DNA of 64,000 nucleotides from Anthoceros angustus (Eukaryota > Streptophyta > Anthocerotopsida > Anthocerotales > Anthocerotaceae), in assembly GCA_010909165.1 (NCBI GenBank), contig MU008168.1:372001-436000 (forward strand), read 5' to 3'. Both the position numbers and the translations under genes were made by a program. The notes below the pieces were generated by a model that saw only the letters and a list, made by a program, of their open reading frames with translations, had not been told where the DNA came from and ran no database searches. Shown piece by piece: positions 35,931-49,600 of this stretch (position 1 is its first letter; every line of letters begins with the position of its first letter).

Positions 35931-36399
35931 AAAAGAGTGTCATGAACCATATCGTCACTAATATAAAATGGTAATACTTCTCTATGGTTGATGAAGGGTC
36001 TTACGCATCAAGAGGGCCATTGCACAAACACGAGAACCGGAATGGATACAGTCGTTTTGCGGTGCATAGATTGGATTTGTTACTCGCCAAAGCATAGTTG
36101 CGAAAAGTCCATCACGGATACTACAACATCTTGGGAAACCATTCTAGGCCTTTATCGAACTCTATCCCTTGCGAACAAAATCATGGAGCACAAACTCCTT
36201 CAGCTTGATCTTGGTGCTCCACAAACTCGATGGGTGTGTTTCCATGAAGACTAACTTGATGCGTTTTTATCATGGCCATCCAATCTTTGCCAACAACTTG
36301 GTAAAACGCCACTTGAGAACAGTCGGGTTGGATAGTTGCATCTACCTCCGATGGACAAAAGGCAAGTGTACTAACACCACCACGAACAAGTTCCTTGCA

Positions 36400-39300
36400 A
36401 GCATGCAGAGCATGCCAATCGACATCTGGTTCCTTTGCACAAAGGACACGCTCACAAGCACCCTCACGGCGGCAAGCGGAGGCGGCATTACATGCAAGAT
36501 CCGATGACCCTAAAGGAGGATTACAAACAAGGCAAGAGCATTCACGGTGGCCAGGGTGAACCACGAAACCGTTCCCTAAGGCCATTGAAAGCATCCTTTA
36601 GGAATGCCATCTCAACATGGTACCTACAAGATAGATTGCGCTCTTGTAGGCTCTTCACATAGAAGGGCTTCAATTTCTCGAATGTCTGGCCTACTTGAAT
36701 ATCGGTGTTCATGAGCGAAGGTAGAATTCCGTCGCACATGGTAGCATCGTATGAATCGGTCGGTGAATGTATACACAACCCTATGTGTCCGAGCCAACAA
36801 GCTTAAGGTACCAAAAGGCAAGACAAGTGGACACATGCCCAAGTTACGGATGACCCAAAAACTTGGCAAAGGCCCGTGGCAAAGAACGTGACCAAGTGTA
36901 CATGACCGGGAAGCCACATGCTCATCCAAAAGAGGTTGCTTGCTAAATCATCCTTGGGCATGGACAAAGGGACGGGGTGACAACTCGGCCACACATGTGC
37001 AACCGAGTGAAGCGACCATGTGACCACCAAGTCAAGCAACCATGTGACCAGGTGAAGCAACCTTGTGACCACGGTCAAGCAACCATGTGCCCGAGTCAAG
37101 CAACCATGTGACCATAAGGAATGGGAACTTGTGGTCACCAGTTGCCCGTGGCGTCGCCGTTGGCCACAATTGTGGCCAATGAGTCCACCAACCATGTGAC
37201 CACAAGCACTACTTGTGGTCACCATGGGTGACACAATGTGGCAAGAGGCCCAGACCAATCTTGTGGTCTCGGTAGCGGTGGCCATCCGAGCAGTGGTGAG
37301 CACATGGGAAGACCACAATAAGTCAATGGCACCGACATCCACAATGGCACAACAATGTGGTACATCAGGGCATAAATAGCAACCACCATGTACATCACCC
37401 TTGTGCAGCAGTGACATCCCAACCGGCGTTTGCACCAAGCATGCAAGAGCATGCCAATCGACATCTGGTTCCTTTGCACAAAGGACACGCTCACAAGCAC
37501 CCTCACCGGCAAGCGGGAGGCGGCGTACATGCAAGATCCGATGACCCTAAAGGAGGATTACAAACAAGGCAAGAGCATTCCACGGTGGCCACGGGTGAAC
37601 CACGAAACCGTTCCCTAAGGCCATTGAAAGCATCCTTTAGGAATGCCATCTCAACATGGTACCTACACAAGATAGATTGCGCTCTTGTAGGCTCTTCACA
37701 TAGAAGGGCTTCAATTTCTCGAATGTACGGCCTACTTGAATATCGGTGTTCATGAGCGAAGGTAGAATTCTCGCACATGGTAGCATCGTATGAATCGGTC
37801 GGTGAATGTATACACAACCCTATGTGTCCGAGCCAACAAGCTTAAGGTACCAAAAGGCAAGACAAGTGGACACATGCCCAAGTTACCGATGACCCAAAAA
37901 CTTGGCAAAGGCCCGTGGCAAAGAACGTGACCAAGTGTACATGACCGGGAAGCCACATGCTCATCCAAAAGAGGTTGCTTGCTAAATCATCCTTGGGCAT
38001 GGACAAAGGGACGGGGTGACAACTCGGCCACACATGTGCAACCGAGTGAAGCGACCATGTGACCACCAAGTCAAGCAACCATGTGACCAGGTGAAGCAAC
38101 CTTGTGACCACGGTCAAGCAACCATGTGCCCGAGTCAAGCAACCATGTGACCATAAGGAATGGGAACTTGTGGTCACCAGTTGCCCGTGGCGTCGCCGTT
38201 GGCCACAATTGTGGCCAATGAGTCCACCAACCATGTGACCACAAGCACTACTTGTGGTCACCATGGGTGACACAATGTGGCAAGAGGCCCAGACCAATCT
38301 TGTGGTCTCGGTAGCGGTGGCCATCCGAGCAGTGGTGAGCACATGGGAAGACCACAATAAGTCAATGGCACCGACATCCACAATGGCACAACAATGTGGT
38401 ACATCAGGGCATAAATAGCAACCACCATGTACATCACCCTTGTGCAGCAGTGACATCAGCCAACCGGCGTTTGCACCAAGCATGCAAGAGCATGCCAATC
38501 GACATCTGGTTCCTTTGCACAAAGGACACGCTCACAAGCACCCTCACGGCGGCAAGCGGGAGGCGGCATTACATGCAAGATCCGATGACCCTAAAGGAGG
38601 ATTACAAACAAGGCAAGCATTCCACGGTGGCCACGGGTGAACCACACCGTTCCCTAAGGCCATTGAAAGCATCCTTTAGGAATGCCATCTCAACATGGTA
38701 CCTACAAGATAGATTGCGCTCTTGTAGGCTCTTCACATAGAAGGGCTTCAATTTCTCGAATGTCTGGCCTACTTGAATATCGGTGTTCATGAGCGAAGGT
38801 AGAATTCTCGCACATGGTAGCATCGTATGAATCGGTCGGTGAATGTATACACAACCCTATGTGTCCGAGCCAACAAGCTTAAGGTACCAAAAGGCAAGAC
38901 AAGTGGACACATGCCCAAGTTACGGATGACCCAAAAACTTGGCAAAGGCCCGTGGCAAAGAACGTGACCAAGTGTACATGACCGAGGAAGCCACATGCTC
39001 ATCCAAAAGAGGTTGCTCAATACAATCATCCTTGGGCATGGACAAAGGGACAATGAGGTGACAACTCGGCCACACATGTGCAACCGAGGAAGCGACCATG
39101 TGACCACCAAGTCAAGCAACCATGTGACCAGGTGAAGCAACCTTGTGACCAGGTCAAGCAACCATGTGCCCAGGTCAAGCAACCATGTGACCATAAGGAA
39201 TGGGAACTTGTGGTCACCAGGTTGCCCGTGGCCGTCTTGTGGTGTAATGAGTCCACCAACCATGTGACCACAAGCACTACTTGTGGTCACCATGGGTGAC

Positions 39301-39526
39301 ACAATGTGGCAAGAGGCCCTGAGACCAATCTTGTGGTCTCGGTAGCAGGTGGCCATCCGAGCAGCTGGTGAGCACATGGGAAGACCACAATAAGTCAATG
39401 GCACCAGACATCCACAATGGCACAGCAATGTCTGGTACATCAGGCCTGCATAAATAGCAACCACCATGTACATCACCCATGTGCAGCAGGCAGACACTGT
39501 CAATCGGCGTTTGCACCAAGCATGCA
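36400..39526. repeat. Tandem array, about 1.04 kb x3, with 21-bp minisatellite
   Basis: The units start at about 36412, 37451 and 38492 (periods 1039 and 1041 bp). Each contains five tandem 21-bp repeats of the type AAGCAACCATGTGACCAGGTC (for example 37010-37110). Each also has a hairpin GTGACCACAAG-CACTA-CTTGTGGTCAC (37196-37222 in copy 1), and the first two have a perfect 20-bp palindrome TTGGCCACAATTGTGGCCAA (37160-37179). On the minus strand every unit keeps an open frame of 226-246 codons, in which the 21-mer reads as a 7-residue D-L-V-T-W-L-L repeat. Units 1 and 2 are nearly identical; unit 3 keeps CAG/CTG sites that the others lack. Confidence 0.9.
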
Positions 39527-39927
39527 TTCGTCTTCCTTGAATGCCTCACCTGGACATGAAAGCAAACATCAGAACAACCAGAATTCTCATAAAAACACTG
39601 AACGGCGGAGGAAAACAATAACAGTCCGCTGTGCACGAACTGGAGACATCACTCAAACATCACCAATAGCCAGACCTGTCACCAATCACCACATCACAAA
39701 CAACATGTCCACCACAACTACGCAGATGAAACCGGAAGAATGAAAGATCAACGAGACATATCAAGGAAGTGAGTGATATGCTTGGTAAACGTCTTTGGAG
39801 CCGTTCTCAACCGTTTTGTGTCCTTTGTGTTTGATGAGGGGCGAAGCAAGCTCCCGACGCACAATCTTGTCCTTGACATACCACAAACAATGTCATTCCG
39901 TGTCTTCCTACGCACCACACCATGACC

Positions 39928-41911
39928 ACAATTCTGCGTTCATGCCCTTGCCGAGAGTTTAGTGCGATATAGCGCCTCCTAACTCCTATCTGCCGAGGAG
40001 AGGACACCGGATGGCTTCCATGGATGTCCTCTGTCGAATGATGTTGAATAGTGTGTTCTCGGCCTCGGTGGTCTCCAAATTGCACATCCTTTAGACGTGT
40101 ACATGCATCCTTCACATTCTTCAATATCAAGGCCGCAAGGTGGCTATCCTTTGTAGTCATGCAATATCTGAGCGTACTCCTTTAGCAATGGCAAGTGGCC
40201 AAAAGTGCCAAGATGTCCTTCCCGCATGATGATGTGTACGCAGAGGTGAGGGACAAAAATGTTGCCCAAGTTGGCGAGCTACTCGTTGTTTCGCGGAGAG
40301 CACTCTCGACTCCCCACAGGCGCCATAGCCCGCTCGCTCTCCACTTTGGCCGTTACTGGTTTGCCTGGCCACCACCCTCATGTCTCCTCCCTCGCGAGCA
40401 TCTAGCCCTTGTTGTTCATCTTCCTCCTCGATAACCCGCACTAACCGGATGTTTGCGGATCAGTTGTTTGGGCCTTTTCCTCGGCGGCCTGCCCATGCTC
40501 GCGCTTCGTGAACGGGCCATGCCACAATACCATCATCGGCATGCTATCGCTGCACACCCTCATGACTCGCACTTTACCAAAAGGCTTGAGTTAAGAGCGA
40601 CACAAGCACCCATTAACAAGGCCCCACACGATACACGAATGGCACGATGGCAGTTACCTCCACCGCCAAGATCTACTTCTTGCAGTTACCACCGACACAT
40701 CACCCAAAGACCGCAAGCTTGAACCAGCGTTGGTATCGGAAGCGTACGGCGCCAATATCCTGTAGCAAACCTAGCATACCGCATCAACCACGGATCGGTC
40801 TGACTCATCATCCACGGTGCACTAGCATCAACATCCATCCGGCCGCCAAACACGATCTCCTCCACTCCGGTGGCGGATCTGAATCTTTGGTTGGTTGCAA
40901 CATAGTGTGACCGCGGAGAGCAACCACGTTCATGCCCTTGCCGAGAGTTTAGTGCGCGATATAGCGCCTCCTCGACTCCTATCTGAGACAGAGAGGACAC
41001 CGGATGGCTTCCATGGATGTCCTCTGTCGAATGATGTTGAATAGTGTGTTCACGGCCTCGTGGTCTCCAAATTGCACATCCTTTAGGCGTGTACATGCAT
41101 CCTTCACATTCTTCAATATCAAGGCTGCAAGGTGGCTATCCTTTGTAGTCATGCAATATCGCAGGTACTCCTTTAGCAATGGCAAGTGGCCAAAAGTGCC
41201 AAGATGTCCTTCCCGCATGATGATGTGTACGCAGAGGTGAGGGACAAAAATGTTGCCCAAGTTGGCGAGCTACTCGTTGTTTCGGAGAGCACTCTCGACT
41301 CCCCACAGGCCATAGCCCGCTCGCTCTCCACTTTGGACGCTGCCGCGTTGACCGTTTGCACAGCCACCACCCTCATGTCTCCTCCCCTGAGCATCTAGCC
41401 CTTGTTGTTCATCTTCCTCCTCGATAACCCGCACTGGATGTTTGCGGATGCTTGTTTGGGCCTTTTCCTCGGCGCTTCTTTCAGCCCATGCGGCTTCGTG
41501 AACGGGCCATGCCACATCATCGGCATGCTATACGCACCGCCTCATGACTCGCACTTTACCAAAAGGCTTGAGTTAAGAGCGACACAAGCACCCATTAACA
41601 AGGCCCCACACGATACACGAATGGCACGATGGCAGATTACCTCCACCGCCAGATCTACTTCTTGCAGTTACCACCGACACATCACCCAAAGACCGCAAGC
41701 TTGAAAGCAGGCAAAGCGTTACGGCGCCGGCATCGGCGAAGCGTGCGCCAATATCCAGCAAACCTAGCATACCGCATCAACCACCGGATCGACATACTCA
41801 TCATCCAGTGCACTAGCATCAACATCCATCCGCCACGAAACTGGATCTCCTCCACTCCGGTGGCGGATCGGTGAATCTTGGTTTGGTTGCAACATAGTGT
41901 GACCGTGCGGA
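39928..41911. repeat. Tandem duplication, 0.99 kb x2
   Basis: 39928-40925 and 40929-41911 are copies; CGTTCATGCCCTTGCCGAGA is at 39939 and again near 40929. On the minus strand both encode a helical stretch, best preserved at 41260-40979 (FVPHLCVHIIMREGHLGTFG, then LKNVKDACTRLKDVQFGDH). The protein segment looks genuine but is unrecognised. Confidence 0.85.
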
Positions 41912-42444
41912 GCAACCACGCCAGTTCTTGGTGTCATCACCCACAAGTTCCTACTCCTTCTCCACATCGGACAAATGACAAGTGCACAAGTGCTCATGTC
42001 ACCGACCTTTTGCCGGAGCGTGAGTCCCCAACCACCGATTTCCTCGGCCTTGGCGGTTTTGAGGTTGACTTGTTAATGCCGAGTTGAGCGGTGGTACGCA
42101 ACCCGATCCACTAGGTAAATAATCCAATTCAAATTCCCGCCATAAACCGACGGGCCATGGCCGGTTCATCACAATTGTGGCTAAACGAACTTTGTGTCTG
42201 TGGACAAACCCGTCCAAGTGAACTCAACATTTGTTTATGTGAAATAGATATTTTAATAATCTATATATTTTTATATATTAACGCCAAATACAATAACTCC
42301 TGTGCTATAAGCTGTAAAAAAATTAGATACATCCGGGACGAAATGAATTACATATATTTATATGAACATAGAGAGGACAAATTAAGAGTAAGCCTCATCC
42401 GTCTCACTTAAGTGAGCACCAAAGCATGCTTGCACCCTCTTGCT

Positions 42445-42996
42445 CTACGATTGGGCAAAGCCCTTGCACTTGGTATTATCCGGTAGTTTCCAAAGAAGCG
42501 CCTTATGCTTTGCCACAGCAGCTCGTCGATGCGCGGATCCCGGACGAGCATCCAATCCTTTTGCAAAATCATAACTTGAGGTCAATCTGGCCTCCTGGGC
42601 CTCATGGATGTGCACGGTTTCCTCGTAGCTGAAAGGCGATGGAATTGGAGGTGGCACCACATGCTTTGAGGTTTTGAGCCTCCTTCCCAGCCCTTGCGCT
42701 AGCGACCTTTGTCCTTGTCTTCCCTGAAGACATGCTCCCAGATTTTGCCTCCACAGCCGATGGTTTATGCCCTCCCACACCTCCCGCTCCTGACCGCGCT
42801 GGGGGCGCCTCTTTACCTTCTTGCCCGGGGTTCGAAGCCGACTTCGCCTTGTTCCCAGCTTTCGTTTTCTTCTGCCGTTGCGGCGGCGCTGGGGGGTCGG
42901 CCACTGCCTCTGCCAAGTCCTTCTTGCTCCGCCTCCCGCTCGCCATCTCCAATTGCGCAAACAAGCAATCGGCCTGGCGGGCGAGGAAATCGTCAA
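42445..42996 (-). pseudogene. Lys/Ala-rich basic protein fragment
   Basis: One minus-strand frame (42964-42602) starts MASGRRSKKDLAEAVADPP and is rich in Lys, Ala, Gly and Pro, typical of a disordered DNA- or RNA-binding N-terminus. Another frame (about 42600-42447) continues with KHKALLWKLPDNTKC and stops. A one-base shift near 42600 would join them. No family is assigned. Bases 41912-42444 hold an AT-rich stretch (42240-42370) and no gene. Confidence 0.3.
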
Positions 42997-43969
42997 CTTT
43001 ATGCGGAAGATGAATGGAAGGAAGGTGATGCTCTAATCACATGGAGGGGCGAACTGTCTCATAAAACACCCGATTGATTGCTGGCTTCCATTGCCTCTCA
43101 AAGCTCGGCCTCATGCTGAATTCTCGCTTCGCGTGGCGCAAAGGGACAAAGCTCGCAATTCAACCGCAATTGTTCTCCAACTCGCCAAGCAACACCATTT
43201 GTATCTTTATGCGCCTCGTTACTTCTCTGAATGGAAATCGCCCCCGCTGCATCTATGAACTCACAAGAGAGGTTTGTAATTAGGGTTCCCTTGCCCCAGC
43301 ATTTATAGACCAAAAGCGTACTTAACATTTCACGTTCCACCATATTTCGCTATGCCTAATATAAACTCTTGTCTATCCATAATCACATTGACTTGGTACT
43401 GGCCGGGCACCATAATTGTCGACCATAAAAGGCATGGCGGTGCGATGCCGTTGGATACCTCTCACCGATAGACCATCATGATGTCGTAGCGGAGAGAAAT
43501 AATGTCCTTCCTATCTTTGCGATATGCCTTGGAAGGCACACACACGCCATTCGCATGCAACTTCCTTCACAAATCTCCTCGCCCTTGCAGCGGCGCTCTC
43601 AACAAGGTTCTTGTGAGCGGCGAGGCATACAATGTTGCGCCTCACACACCCGGAAGGACAAGAGGTTTGAGTTCTTTGATGCACTTGCTGCGATTTCGTT
43701 TCCTTGGAGTTTGTTTTATGATTCTAAGTTCGATTGTTTTCGATTGTGGGCTCATCGGCTATCGGGATCATCTTTGGGATCAACACTTGCCTTCCCAATG
43801 TCCCGTGCTTCACGAAAACAAGAGAAGGGAGGAGGTCGGTAAAGGCCGCCACATCGCCGACATTTGTCGCCAACCGTCGTGTGCGGTTGCCATTGCGTAA
43901 GAACGTAGAGATGATGAAGGTTAAATTTCTTCCCTTGATTATAATTGGCGATGGGCGGTGTGAAAATCC

Positions 43970-44749
43970 ACATGGTGTGATCCCGTTGAATATTCGGACA
44001 TTGCTCTTGCAGACGGCAGCAACGTCGACATTTTGCCAAATGTCGCGGTGTTCCTCGAACACCTAGGAATTTACATCGCTATCTTTGCTTTGGAGGAAGC
44101 CCATCAAGCGCCGTTCAATATTCTTGCTCGCCTCCACTCCGGATGATAGCGGGCCCGGTGGGGGACGGCGATTCCGCCACTTCCGGACACACGATGCCTC
44201 TCAATCCTTCCATCCAAGCCTCGGTGACACTTTGAAGGCCCCGACAACCGCAAATACTCTATCATGCGGAGGCCGGGGTGTCGTTGACAAAAAGTGAAGG
44301 GAGACAATGCTTGCGATTTCAAGAAGCCTTGTTGCAACAAAATGTGTTTGTTAAAGTCGACCAAAAGCGATTTCGGGAGCGATACGCTTCTTGGATGGGA
44401 AGGCGAGGCAGGAGACATTTCTTGATCTCTTGTTGATCGGATGGAGTGCAGGGATAGAAGGAAGCGGTCACACATCTCATGGGAGGCGACTCTTATGCTT
44501 CTTGCTTGAAGGCTTTCAAAGAGTGTATTGCCTTGGGCACAAGAGGTATGAGGAGCTAAAGGCGAGTCTTTCTGGAATCACCTTGGGATGGTTGGACCAA
44601 ACCGAAGGCACAATCTACTTATGCGCTTGATGCCATTTCTTGGATGGACAATGCTTTTATGTTTATGGCCGAGCGGCTTCCTAATTTGGAAGTATTCAAT
44701 CTACTCGACACGTATACAAAGTTGGAAATATGGGCGTTGTACAAGCATC
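43970..44749 (+). pseudogene. DUF7869 gene of Y, 5' segment
   Basis: Plus-strand frames joined by small shifts read as protein: DIALADGSNVDILPNVAVF, FALEEAHQAPFNILARLHSG, FQEALLQQNVFVKVDQKRF and DAISWMDNAFMFMAERLPNL. The frame reaches the copia target site GCATC at 44745-44749 and continues beyond the copia element at 51886. It lies upstream of the DUF7869 domain, in the same orientation, so it is probably its N-terminal part, though the true start is uncertain. Confidence 0.4.
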
Positions 44750-44972
44750 TGATGAGAATCATACACAAGCTCTAGCAATATGTGTTGCATTATATTCATA
44801 ATAGAAAGTACATGCCTTTATGTAGGCAAGGTAGTTGTAACCAATAAGTGGTTGTAACAACCACCAATTAAATAACTACTAAAAGAAACTACCTAGAGCC
44901 CTAAGGACTAAATTAATTATTAAGTCCTAGGTGCCCTAGTGAAGAGTGCCCTAATAGTAAGCTATTTTATCA
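44750..44972 (-). repeat. copia 3' LTR
   Basis: 223 bp, TG...CA, nearly identical to 51659-51880. On the minus strand it is preceded by a purine-rich tract GTGAGTGGGAG. It is flanked outside by the target-duplication copy GCATC (44745-44749). Confidence 0.9.
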
Positions 44973-46649
44973 CTCCCACTCACTATGAACTAGGGGTGAT
45001 TTTCGACCAAAAGAGGTCTAGGAAAACTAGTCTAGTAAAAACTAGTCCCTAACTAAACTTTACTTAAAGGCATAAAGTAAAACTTAAGGTAAAACTGAAA
45101 GTAATAATCACTATTAAAATAACTCCCACTTAAGGAGAACCGAGATGAGAAACTAATAACCCAACTTCAAGAATAGGTGGAATTAAAACTAATTAAAAGT
45201 ATTTAAGCGGATTTATATATAGAGGAAAATCCAGAAAAATACCCTAATTTCCGAAAAGGAAAATCAAAAGGATAATGGATAATACCCTTCTTCCTCAAAC
45301 TTCACGAAACGCGATCCCGACAACTTGGTGGTTGGTACATGTGCGGTGATGGCGATGGCGGAGGGTGGCTACCCGCAGCAAGGCGCGATCACCGCGGGAG
45401 GCGCCACGTGGGCGCCATCGCGCCCGTGTCCCGAGCCCCGCGGCCCTCTCGCCGCCCGCCGCGCCTAGGCGGCGCTTCCGCGCCATCAAGGCGTCCTTGC
45501 GGGCAAGGGCGCTCACGGGCGCTCTGGCGCCCAAACAAAAGGGCGAGGGCGCCCCTACCGCTGATGCATCCGATCGTGTCCTGCGGTGATGAAGAGTCTC
45601 GCCTCCACGCACCTCGTCCTTCCTGCAGCCTTTCGGAAATCTCCCGCATTTGTCATTGATCCGACCTCATCCTCGGAGGATGAAGCGAACAGATGCCTAA
45701 GGATCCTCAGGGACGCTCCAGCAAGAGGAAAGCTGAAGTCCGTGTAAGATTGCGTCTTCATTTTCGCCATGTCTTCATTTCCCATGTCTTCATTTGTGAA
45801 GCAATTCGATGTGCTCACCAAAGGGGAGGAAGCGCCTAGGTGATGAGGACGTGCCTCCCCCTCAATGAATGATGCCCGCAAAATGCCCACCTCGCCAAAA
45901 GTGTTTGTAGGAAAGATTGCTTGCCCATCTTATGCTTCTAAGAAGAAGCTATGACACAAGTGGATTACAAGGATGCTAACTTGATGGATAAGAGGCGACA
46001 CTTGTGTGTGGCGTTTGCGAGATGGGTGGAGGCATGGGGAGGATATGACAAGGAAGGGCTGGAAAAGAAAGGTGCAATATATTAAATAAGGGTTATCCAA
46101 GATTTTAAGCATCCTAATTTCTATATGAGTTTTAGGATCGAATAACCTAGCATAAATTTTCTGCTTGATGCGTGTAAACACATTTTGTTTCCCTAAGTGT
46201 ATTAAAGACAAAAACATGGGCTATTATAAGCCGAATTCTACCAAAAGGTGACCAGAAAAATAAAGTATACATACTCACCTTAGGTTTAAGTGAAAAGGAG
46301 ATGTCCGGACTCCTATATATGTGAGGAAACTACCATCCACATGATAAAAATAGCAAGTCTCCCATGTGAGGAATTTCCAGGACATATCAAACATATTTTC
46401 CGTAGGTGCCTTTGGTGCTAAGGGAATTTATTGTTTTAATCACATAAATACTGCTTAAATATTATTTTTATTTTTAATATAAATATTCCAGGTTCTATGT
46501 TGGCCGTCTATGAAGAGGAAGGCAGGATGACCTAAGCTATTTTGAGATAGAAGAAGAAAAATGTTCAGAAAAATAGTAAGACAATAATTTTTGGGCTAAG
46601 ATTTTAAGGTTATCTTAAATCGGCCCTAAGGCTAGGGTGAGTATTAGGT

Positions 46650-49600
46650 TAAAGGTTTGGACAGTGTGTCCATTATACCCAAACATTTCATGTGTTTCCT
46701 ATGTAACTCAATTCCCAATGACTTTGTTAATAAATCAGCATTGTCTAAAGTTTGAACATAACTAATATTTATGGTTTGATCTTCTAACTTTTCCCTTATG
46801 TAGTGATACTCAACAGCTATATGTTTAGTTCTAGAATGAAAAAGCGATTTCGTGCAAGTGCAATGGCACCACGGCTATCACTAAACAAAGATGTAGGCTT
46901 AAGTTGAGGATGGTGAAGTTCACTCAAAACTAACTGGACCACACTATGTCTTTAGAACCGAGGTTAGTACCAGACTCAGTTTTGACAAAGCTATAGTAGG
47001 TTGTTTCTTACTTGACCAGATATTGGTGCTCCTCCTAAGAGTAATACATACCACGATCTGATTTCGTGTGTCGGGGTCACATAATAGCATCGGCATATGC
47101 CGTTAGAGTTAATGTGTTGATAGCTGGTGTATGCTTGAACATCGATCCTGTACATAGTGCCTTTAAGGTATCTCGAATATACGCTTAACAGACATCCGAT
47201 TACTCACGTCGGTTCTCCAAGAATTGTGAGACCGACTTCAAAAGATATATCCGTCTCGTAAAATTGCATAAATATATTAGAGTGCCAACAAAATGTCGGT
47301 ATGGAACGACATTTCTAGCTTTTCTTCACTGTTTTGGGACTCATATAGGTAAGCCTAACACCACTTGCAAAAGGTGTGGGTGCAGCTTTGCATCCTCAAG
47401 TCCAAATTTAGCTAAACTCTCCTTAATATACTTGGTTTGAACTATACTTAGAGTCTTATTACCTCTATTTCGTATAATATTAACACCAAGTGCATATGTC
47501 ATTTCTCCTAGATCGGACATCTCAAATAGAGTCCTAAGCCATGCTTTAGTTTCGGCTAGGAGAGTGAGGGAGTTTGTTGCCATAAAAACATCATCAACAT
47601 AAAGTAGAAGATAAAATATATCATTGCGGATATTAGGATGTACATACAAGCATCACCGGCTTTGCTTAAATCCTCTCCCAATAAGTTGTACATGTATGGT
47701 TAGTTCCAATTCTTGCTGTTGCTTAAGGCCATACAAACCTTTGATGAGTCGGCATACCCAATCTTCTTTGCCTTTGACTTGTAACCCTCGGGTTGTCTCA
47801 TGTATATTTCCTCTTGCGCCCATACAAATATCTGTCTTAACATCCATCATGTGGAGTTCAAGATCATGTTGGGCACATAAGGCAAATATCATTCAAGTGT
47901 GGCAAATTTGGCTCTGGGGCATAAGTGGCCCAAGGTATGTAATCTAGACCAGAATTTGTGTAAAACCTCCGCTACTAGGCGTGCCTTATACCTTTCTATA
48001 GAACCATCTCCTTTTCTTTTAATTTTGAATACCCATTTGCTGGTTACTATCTTCCTACCCCTAGGTGGTTTGACCAATTCCATGTAGAGTTATTAACTAG
48101 GGAATTATATTAATCTCACTACCTTCCATAAGTCTTTTTCAGGAGAAGAGAAAGCTTGTTTTAAGGTAAGAGGTTCTTCTGGGTCTATAGTTGCCTTGTA
48201 GACAGCTTGAGAATAAAGTGATATAGGGGGTATAGGATCATCAAAAACAGCTAGGTATCCTAAAGGAGGTTCCTTCCAACCTGCAGGACCTGAGATAGTA
48301 GGTCGGGATCTAAGGTTGTACCTTTGTGCAGGTGCATCATCCACAGGAGCGGGATCAACGACAGGATCTGCTGGCTCCACAATGTCATCCTCCAGAGGGT
48401 CATCAAACTCATCATCATGAGTGTCAAGCGCGCCTCTGGGATGTCAACATCGAGTCGTTGAGTTGTACCAGTTGTGGAATAGATGCTAACTCCTCCTCCT
48501 CCGCATAATAGGTTCAACTAAAGGAACACGAAGCGAGAATGGGAAATGGAGTGAAATAATCAGATCATCAAAAATAAGAAGGTCAATGGTCTCATCAAGA
48601 GGAGGACCAAGCCTATCGGCTCACTGGGGAAAAGAGGTAAGACTCATGAAAAGTAACACTCGGCGTATAAAAGTTGCCTTGTAGAAGGGTTGAACAATTT
48701 GTACCTTTGATACCTTGGTAGCCAATGAAAAGTGTACTTAGCTTTGGGATCCAACTTCTTACGCAATGCTTTGGGAATAAAAACATATGCGGGGATCCAA
48801 AAATTCAAGGTGGTCAATAGAAGGCTTCTTGCCAATGAATGCTTCATATGGAGTCATACCTTGAACTGATGTAGGCAATCGATTCATGAGATAGGTTCTT
48901 TGTGGGAGGGCCTCACCCAATAAGCCTTAGATAACTTAGCTTGTACCAATAAGCAACCGTGATCTCTTGAGGCGTAGATTCTTGTTCTGCCACGCCATTT
49001 TGTTGAGGAGTGTAGACAATGTAAGTTGTTGAGCTATACCTTCACTCGACAAAATCCTCAAATTCGATGATGTAAACTCTCCACCATTGTCGGAACGTAA
49101 GGTCTTGAGTTTGTGATCCGTAAGTCTCTCACCCATTTCATGTAGTCCTTGAAGAAGTGAAAGGCATCACTCTTGTTTTTCGTGATGTAGGAAAAGACAA
49201 AGCGAGAAATCATCTGTGAAGGTCAAAAATATCTACTACCACTAAAGGAGGGTGTAGACAAGGGTCCACAAATGTGTGCACTATCTCTAAAGGTGACTTG
49301 GCCCTTTGTGGAGATTTATTTTGAAAGGCTCTTGATGTCGTTTAGTGAGGACACAAGATTCGCACCAAGGTAGGTGTTCAACCTTTGCAAGGCAAGGGTT
49401 CTATATAAAGCTCCCTTAGACATTTGGATTAATTTTTGACTATTAGGATGACCAAGGCGACAATGCCAAAGCATGGTTTGGGTAGGTGTCATTGGGTTTG
49501 GAATGGCAACATTAGCGAATGGGTGGCTCCCACTTGTCGACAATCTATAGAGACCATCATCTAAAGTGCCTGCATTGTATAGTTTCTATCACTTATGAAA

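Noticed and set aside
37010-37110. CRISPR-like regular repeats
   Set aside because: The 21-bp units are tandem without unique spacers, in plant DNA and part of a larger tandem array; a minisatellite.
42447-42600. Possible ArfGAP N-terminus (KHKALLWKLPDNTKC)
   Set aside because: Resembles the start of ArfGAP domains but the zinc-finger cysteines do not follow before the stop.
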